Source: an uncultured bacterium
GTDB lineage: Bacteria; Actinomycetota; Coriobacteriia; Coriobacteriales; Atopobiaceae
Assembly: GCA_905214865.1 (NCBI GenBank)
Contig: CAJMNO010000002.1
Coordinates: 1-64,000, forward strand
DNA length: 64,000 bases
Direction of reading: 5' to 3'
Position numbers and translations under genes: made by a program. How positions within the stretch are numbered: position 1 is the stretch's first letter; every line of letters begins with the position of its first letter. Below are positions 59,910 to 64,000 of this stretch, one piece after another. The notes below the pieces were generated by a model. The model saw only the letters and a program-made list of their open reading frames with translations. It was not told where the DNA came from and made no database searches.

Positions 59910-61220
59910 CTAGACGAGCTCTCCCTCGAGCTCATAGCAGAACGAATCGACCAGCCGCACGCGGACGACGTCGCCGACGCCCGCCTCGCCGGTCCTGATG
60001 TGGACGGCGCCGTCGCAGTCGGGCGCCTGGAACCAGGTGTGCCCCACCAGCTCCACGCCGTCATCCGACTCCTCAACGCCGTCGATGATCACGTCGGCCT
60101 CCTCGCCCACGTGCTTGGCGGTGGCGGCAAACCCCAGCTGCTCGGCGACGTCGAGCAGGCGCTGGGCGCGGTCGAGCTTGTCCTCCTCGCTCACCTGGTC
60201 GGGGAGGTTCGCCGCCTTGGTGCCATCCTCGCGGGAGTACGAGAACACCGAGGTGTAGTCGAACTCCTCCTCCTGGACGAAGTCGAGCAGGCGCTGGAAC
60301 TCCTCCTCGGTCTCGCCCGGGAAGCCCACGAGCCCCGTCGTCCTGAGGACCATGCCGGGGATCTGCTCGCGGAGTCGAGCGAAGAGCTCGCGCAGCTCCC
60401 CCTCCGACCCGCTGCGCCCCATGCTCCTCAGCACGCGCTCGCAGCAGTGCTGGATGGGGATGTCAATGTAGGGGAGAACCTCGGGGACGTCGCGCAGCAC
60501 CGAGACCAGCTCGTCGGTCATCCCCTCGGGCTGGAGGTACAGCACGCGCACCCAGCCGCCATAGGGACGCACCTCCTCGGCGACGCGGCGGAGCAGCCAC
60601 GCGAGCGTCCTGCCGCCGCCAAGGTCGGAGCCCCAGATGCCCGTGTCCTGGCCGATGAGGACGACCTCCTTGACGCCGCCCTCCATGAGCGTGTGCACCT
60701 CCTGGAGGATCTGACCCTCGGGGCGAGAGAAGTACCTGCCCCGGATGTAGGGAATTGCGCAGAAGGCGCAGAAGCGGTCGCAGCCGTCCGAGATCTTGAC
60801 GTAGGCGCTCGCGCCCTCGATGGTGCGCATCGCGCCCGCAGGGGCGACGGGCCGGGAGTCGACGCCCAGGACGGCGTCCACGATCCTGACGATGTCGTCC
60901 TCCTCGTCGGTCCGCACGAGCGCGGAGACCTCGGGGAGCTCCTCGAGGAGCTGGTCGCCGTAGCGCGAGGGCACGCAGCCGCACATGACGATGGGCTTCT
61001 CCCTGACCCCCGACTTGACCTCGTCGGCGAGGTCGAGCGTGGCGTCGATAGACTCGGACGTGGCCGAAGCGAGGAACGAGCACGTGTTGACGAGCACCAC
61101 GTCGGCGCCCTCAACGTCCTCGCTCTCGCCGTAGCCCGCCTCGTTAAGGAGCGCCCTCATGCGATCCGTGTCGACTTCGTTCTTGGCGCACCCGAGGGTG
61201 ACGTAAAGGCAATTTAACAT
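59910..61220 (-). CDS. rimO: ribosomal protein S12 methylthiotransferase
   Basis: Radical-SAM enzyme that methylthiolates an Asp of ribosomal protein S12. N-terminal motifs TLGCAKNEVDTDRM, NTCSFLASA and CGCVPSRY hold the first cluster; the radical-SAM motif is CDRFCAFC (about residue 150). TRAM domain at the C-terminus. The LGCAKNxVDxE-type start distinguishes it from miaB. 20 bases separate it from pgsA. Confidence 0.95.
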   Translation of the reverse strand: MLNCLYVTLGCAKNEVDTDRMRALLNEAGYGESEDVEGADVVLVNTCSFLASATSESIDATLDLADEVKSGVREKPIVMCGCVPSRYGDQLLEELPEVSALVRTDEEDDIVRIVDAVLGVDSRPVAPAGAMRTIEGASAYVKISDGCDRFCAFCAIPYIRGRYFSRPEGQILQEVHTLMEGGVKEVVLIGQDTGIWGSDLGGGRTLAWLLRRVAEEVRPYGGWVRVLYLQPEGMTDELVSVLRDVPEVLPYIDIPIQHCCERVLRSMGRSGSEGELRELFARLREQIPGMVLRTTGLVGFPGETEEEFQRLLDFVQEEEFDYTSVFSYSREDGTKAANLPDQVSEEDKLDRAQRLLDVAEQLGFAATAKHVGEEADVIIDGVEESDDGVELVGHTWFQAPDCDGAVHIRTGEAGVGDVVRVRLVDSFCYELEGELV

Positions 61221-61224
61221 GATC

Positions 61225-61722
61225 CTACCTGTAGTTCTCGAACTGGAGGGGCTGACCGTAGTCGTTTGCGCGGAGCGCGGCGATGACCTGCTGCAGGGTG
61301 TCGCGCGACGCGGACGATACCCTGAGCTTGTCTCCCTCGACGGTCGCCTTGCACTTGAGCTTGAGGTCGCGTATGTCCTTGGAGATGCGCTTGGCGGTCT
61401 CCTTGTCGATTCCCTGGACGAGCGTTGCGGCCTGCCTGACCCCGCCGCCGCTCGACGGCTGCGTGTCGGCCCACCTCAGGCTCGCGAGGTCGATGCCGCG
61501 CTTTGCGAGCTTCGCGGCAAGGACGTCCCTCACCTGCCCTGCCACGAACTCGGACGGCGCGGTGAGGGTGAAGGTGCCCTCCCCCTTGGAGAACGAGAGG
61601 GTGGCGCCCGTCTGCTTGAGGTCGTAGCGCTGCGAGAGCTCGCGGCTCGCCTGCTGGTAGGCGTTGTCCGCCTCCTGGATGTCGACAGTGGAGACCACGT
61701 CGAAGCTTGATTCCTTTGCCAT
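61225..61722 (-). CDS. YajQ family nucleotide-binding protein
   Basis: A 165-residue protein of the YajQ family: MAKESSFDVVSTVDIQEADNA at the start, QRYDLK, the IDLASL region, KETAKRISKDIRDLKLK and QQVIAALRANDYGQPLQFENYR-type end. YajQ binds nucleotides and, in some bacteria, cyclic di-GMP. The start ATG at 61722 follows AAAGGAA. It lies between the RodZ-like gene and rimO. Confidence 0.92.
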   Translation of the reverse strand: MAKESSFDVVSTVDIQEADNAYQQASRELSQRYDLKQTGATLSFSKGEGTFTLTAPSEFVAGQVRDVLAAKLAKRGIDLASLRWADTQPSSGGGVRQAATLVQGIDKETAKRISKDIRDLKLKCKATVEGDKLRVSSASRDTLQQVIAALRANDYGQPLQFENYR

Positions 61723-61757
61723 GTGGGTTCCTTTCGCGTTGCGGGGATGCCGCCGGG

Positions 61758-63302
61758 CTAGTTGGAGGAGCTGGCGTCCGTCGAGGAGGACGCGTCGGTG
61801 CTGGTGCTGGTGCCAGCCGTCGTCTGGGCCGCCCCGTCGGCCGTCGTCGCGTCGGTGGTCCCATCCGTCGTGGAGGTGGTCGTGGCGGTGGCGCCATTGG
61901 AGGAGTCTGTGGAGGACGCGTCGGTCGAGGTCACCTGGGTGCCCTGGATGGTGATGGAACCGATGCCCGAGGTCTTGGAGTCGAACTTCTGCTGCGTCCC
62001 GTTCTTGGTGACCGTGACGACGGAGGGGTCGCTCACCTGGATGGTGATCGAGTCGGTCACCACGTAGGTCTTCTCCCATGGGCCCGTCACCTGCTCGGCG
62101 ACCTCGCTCGTCCCGTCACAGACGATCTCGACCCACGACACGCCGCCGTCAGAGACGCTCACCTTGACGTCCGTCTCGGTGTTGGCCGCCTCGGCGTCCT
62201 GCTGTGCCTTGGCTGCGGCAGCGGCGGCAGCCGCCTCCTTGGCCGCGGCGATCTTGGAGTCGTTGGAGGCGCTGTCGGACGAGTCGCTCGAGGACGCCGA
62301 CGCCACCGAGACGGTCTTGGTGGACGTCTCGCCGGATGACATGCACGACCTGACAGAGCCGATGATGACAAGCGTGATGATGAGGACGGCGGCAAGCGCG
62401 AGCGTTACCATGGCGCGTGCCGGGTCGGAGAAGAACGACTCCAGGGCGCCGAGGACGCCCCCGTGGCGCGGGCGGCGACGCCTCCCCCGCTCGCGCAGCT
62501 GCTCCCTGCCGGACTGCTGGCCCCTGCGACGAACGTTGGGCCGCTCGGTACTCGCGATGTTGCGCGACGAGACGCGCCCCGTCGCGGTCGAGGCCGCCTC
62601 GTAGGGGCTGGCCTCGCCGTACCTCATGTCGTCCTGGTAGTCGCTCGGCCTCACGCGCCGGGTGGTGACCCGGTCCGAGCCCCTGCGCGGAAGCTCCTCG
62701 CCCGACCTCCGCGGAGAGCCGCCACGCGGCGACTGGCCGCGATACCGTTGGCGCGCCGCGCCGGCGGAGCCAGAGCTCGGGACCTCGCGGCTGGTGTAGC
62801 GACGCTCCTCGGGCGGGACGTCCCTGCCAGAGTAGCTCCTTCGGTAGTCGACGAGCGGGCTCGCCTGTCCCTTGGGTCGAGGGGACGACGTGGTCGCGAA
62901 GGACGAGACGTCGCCCGCATAGCCCCCGGAGGTCGGGAGCAGCCCGCGCGGCCCGCGGTACGGCGTGACGGGGCGAGACCTGCCGGGAACCTCGTACGAG
63001 TCCGCCTCGCGCGGGGCGGGGGCCCCGGGGACGCTGCGCCCGCGCCTCCCGCCGTGCTCGTAGTCGTACAGGTCGGAGGTGAACTGGTTCACGACCTGCC
63101 GGGAGTTGAGCCCCAGGTAACGGGCATAGGACGAGAGCATCCCCTGTGCGTAGCCGCTCTTGGGCATGTGCTGGAAGTCGCCCTCCTCGAAGGCGATGAG
63201 CACCTGCTCCTTGAGGCGCAGCACCTTGGAGGCCTGTGTGACGGAGAGGCCCAGCTGGCGCCGCCTCGACACCAGCATCTCGCTGAACCGCGGACGCGGC
63301 AT
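61758..63302 (-). CDS. RodZ-like helix-turn-helix membrane protein
   Basis: A 514-residue protein. The N-terminal helix-turn-helix domain (about 1-80: LVSRRRQLGLSVTQASKVLRLKE...) is the RodZ/YmfM type that binds MreB. A basic, disordered Arg/Ser/Gly/Pro stretch runs from about 85 to 305, then one membrane helix (about 310-330), and an extracellular part with a DUF4115-like beta domain (about 390-460) ending in a Ser/Thr/Asp/Ala tail of about 55 residues. Both low-complexity parts are longer than usual. Role in cell shape is inferred; mreB is not in the window. Confidence 0.85.
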   Translation of the reverse strand: MPRPRFSEMLVSRRRQLGLSVTQASKVLRLKEQVLIAFEEGDFQHMPKSGYAQGMLSSYARYLGLNSRQVVNQFTSDLYDYEHGGRRGRSVPGAPAPREADSYEVPGRSRPVTPYRGPRGLLPTSGGYAGDVSSFATTSSPRPKGQASPLVDYRRSYSGRDVPPEERRYTSREVPSSGSAGAARQRYRGQSPRGGSPRRSGEELPRRGSDRVTTRRVRPSDYQDDMRYGEASPYEAASTATGRVSSRNIASTERPNVRRRGQQSGREQLRERGRRRRPRHGGVLGALESFFSDPARAMVTLALAAVLIITLVIIGSVRSCMSSGETSTKTVSVASASSSDSSDSASNDSKIAAAKEAAAAAAAAKAQQDAEAANTETDVKVSVSDGGVSWVEIVCDGTSEVAEQVTGPWEKTYVVTDSITIQVSDPSVVTVTKNGTQQKFDSKTSGIGSITIQGTQVTSTDASSTDSSNGATATTTSTTDGTTDATTADGAAQTTAGTSTSTDASSSTDASSSN

Positions 63303-63305
63303 GTG

Positions 63306-64000
63306 CTACACCTCCCGATACTTCTCGTCCTGGACCCTAAGCTCCTCGAGGCCGTCCTTGTCCAGGAGCACCTCGCGCGGCTTGGATCCCTCGGGCGGAC
63401 CGACGACGCCCTTTGCCTCGAGCATGTCCATGATCCTGCCCGCCCTAGCGTATCCCACCTTGAGCCTGCGTTGCAGGCCGGAGGTGGAACCGAGTTGAGA
63501 GTCCACAACAATCTGCGCGGCCTCCCACACCAGGGGGTCGTACTCGTCCCCGTCGTCCGAGGAGCCGGAGCCGCCGGTCTGCCCGGGGACCACCTGCGAG
63601 AGGATCTCCTCGTGGTAGTCCGGCTCCGCCTGGTCGCGGATGAAGTCGACGACCGACTCGATCTCGGGGTCGGAGACGTAGCAGCCGAGGATGCGCCGCG
63701 TCTTCCTCCCCCTGAACTTGAACAGCATGTCGCCACTGCCCAGGAGGCGCTCCGCACCCGTCTGGTCGATGATCACGCGCGAGTCGGTGCCCGACGCCAC
63801 GGAGAAGGCGATCCTGTTCTCGATGTTGGACTTGATGAGGCCGGTCACGACGTCGGCGGAGGGTCGCTGAGTCGCCACGATGAGGTGGATGCCTGCGGCA
63901 CGGGCAAGCTGGGCAATACGCACGATGGACGCCTCGACGTCCTTGCCCGCGACCATCATGAGGTCCGAGAGCTCGTCGATGATGACGACGAGGTAGGGCA
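63306..64000 (-). CDS. ftsK: DNA translocase FtsK/SpoIIIE, C-terminal part (gene continues past window end)
   Basis: The window holds the last 231 codons; the gene's 5' end lies beyond 64000. Visible parts are the Walker B-region VVIIDELSDLM, VEASIVRIAQLARAAGIHLIVATQRPSADVVTGLIKSNI, RIAFSVASGTDSRVIIDQTGAERLLGSGDML, and the C-terminal gamma winged helix (SQLGSTSGLQRRLKVGYARAGRIMD...). FtsK pumps chromosome DNA through the division septum. It precedes the RodZ-like gene by 3 bases. Confidence 0.95.
   Translation of the reverse strand, partial: PYLVVIIDELSDLMMVAGKDVEASIVRIAQLARAAGIHLIVATQRPSADVVTGLIKSNIENRIAFSVASGTDSRVIIDQTGAERLLGSGDMLFKFRGRKTRRILGCYVSDPEIESVVDFIRDQAEPDYHEEILSQVVPGQTGGSGSSDDGDEYDPLVWEAAQIVVDSQLGSTSGLQRRLKVGYARAGRIMDMLEAKGVVGPPEGSKPREVLLDKDGLEELRVQDEKYREV

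Overview
The window is a contiguous piece of chromosome from a high-GC, Gram-positive, anaerobic actinobacterium. The gene set points to Coriobacteriia, most likely an Olsenella/Atopobium-type relative. The evidence is strong GC bias at third codon positions, frequent GTG and TTG starts, a pyruvate formate-lyase with an FNR-like regulator, a GarA/FtsR pair typical of actinobacteria next to Firmicutes-like gene orders (cmk-plsC-ispH, DUF512-der-plsY-gpsA, rimO-pgsA-cinA-recA-recX-rny), SpoVS, and LexA boxes of the CGAAC-N4-GTTCG type. The genus is inference. I see no prophage, insertion sequence, CRISPR array, rRNA or tRNA.

Region 1 (152-10421, + strand) is one tightly packed run with many 1-4 base overlaps: an ABC-F ATPase, a membrane protein with YGQDPY repeats, a site-2 protease homologue, scpA-scpB, an RluB-type pseudouridine synthase, a histidine-phosphatase-family protein, a fused Cmk-PlsC, ispH and a DUF512 radical-SAM-like protein. 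A lower-GC gap of about 0.8 kb follows, holding copy 1 of a diverged repeat element. Region 2 (11245-24412) continues on +: der-plsY-gpsA-rpe, a cysteine desulfurase, a coiled-coil zinc-ribbon protein, coaBC, nfo, a second ABC-F protein, and a two-subunit ABC exporter with one degenerate ATP site. Region 3 (24536-28552) is a four-gene redox cluster (GlpA-like, GlpB-like, DUF1667, TIM-barrel protein) closed by a strong hairpin. A second lower-GC gap with copy 2 of the repeat follows.

Region 4 (29248-39863) is mostly envelope and regulation: an LtaS-type sulfatase-fold enzyme, a CDP-alcohol phosphatidyltransferase, a D-Ala-D-Ala carboxypeptidase, a GcvT/YgfZ-like protein, RidA, garA-ftsR, apt, a secreted NlpC/P60 hydrolase with a long Ser linker, and a ClC transporter. 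Region 5 (39979-43897) is the fermentation switch: an FNR-like regulator, then pflA-pflB behind a well-placed FNR-type site. Region 6 (44075-48138, - strand) carries trxB, a purine permease, dut, nrdR and a LysM membrane protein. The LysM gene is divergent from lexA; the two share a control region with several SOS boxes.

Region 7 (49806-64000, - strand) is a long housekeeping array read right to left: ftsK (cut by the window edge), a RodZ-like protein, yajQ, rimO, pgsA, pncC, recA (with a perfect SOS box between its -35 and -10), recX, rny, an uncharacterised GHKL ATPase, spoVS, miaB, miaA and hflX. The most interesting points for follow-up are the two-copy intergenic element, the GHKL-SpoVS-RNase Y neighbourhood, the SOS architecture at lexA, the class II FNR promoter at pfl, the Cmk-PlsC fusion, and the GlpA/GlpB-like/DUF1667/TIM-barrel cluster.
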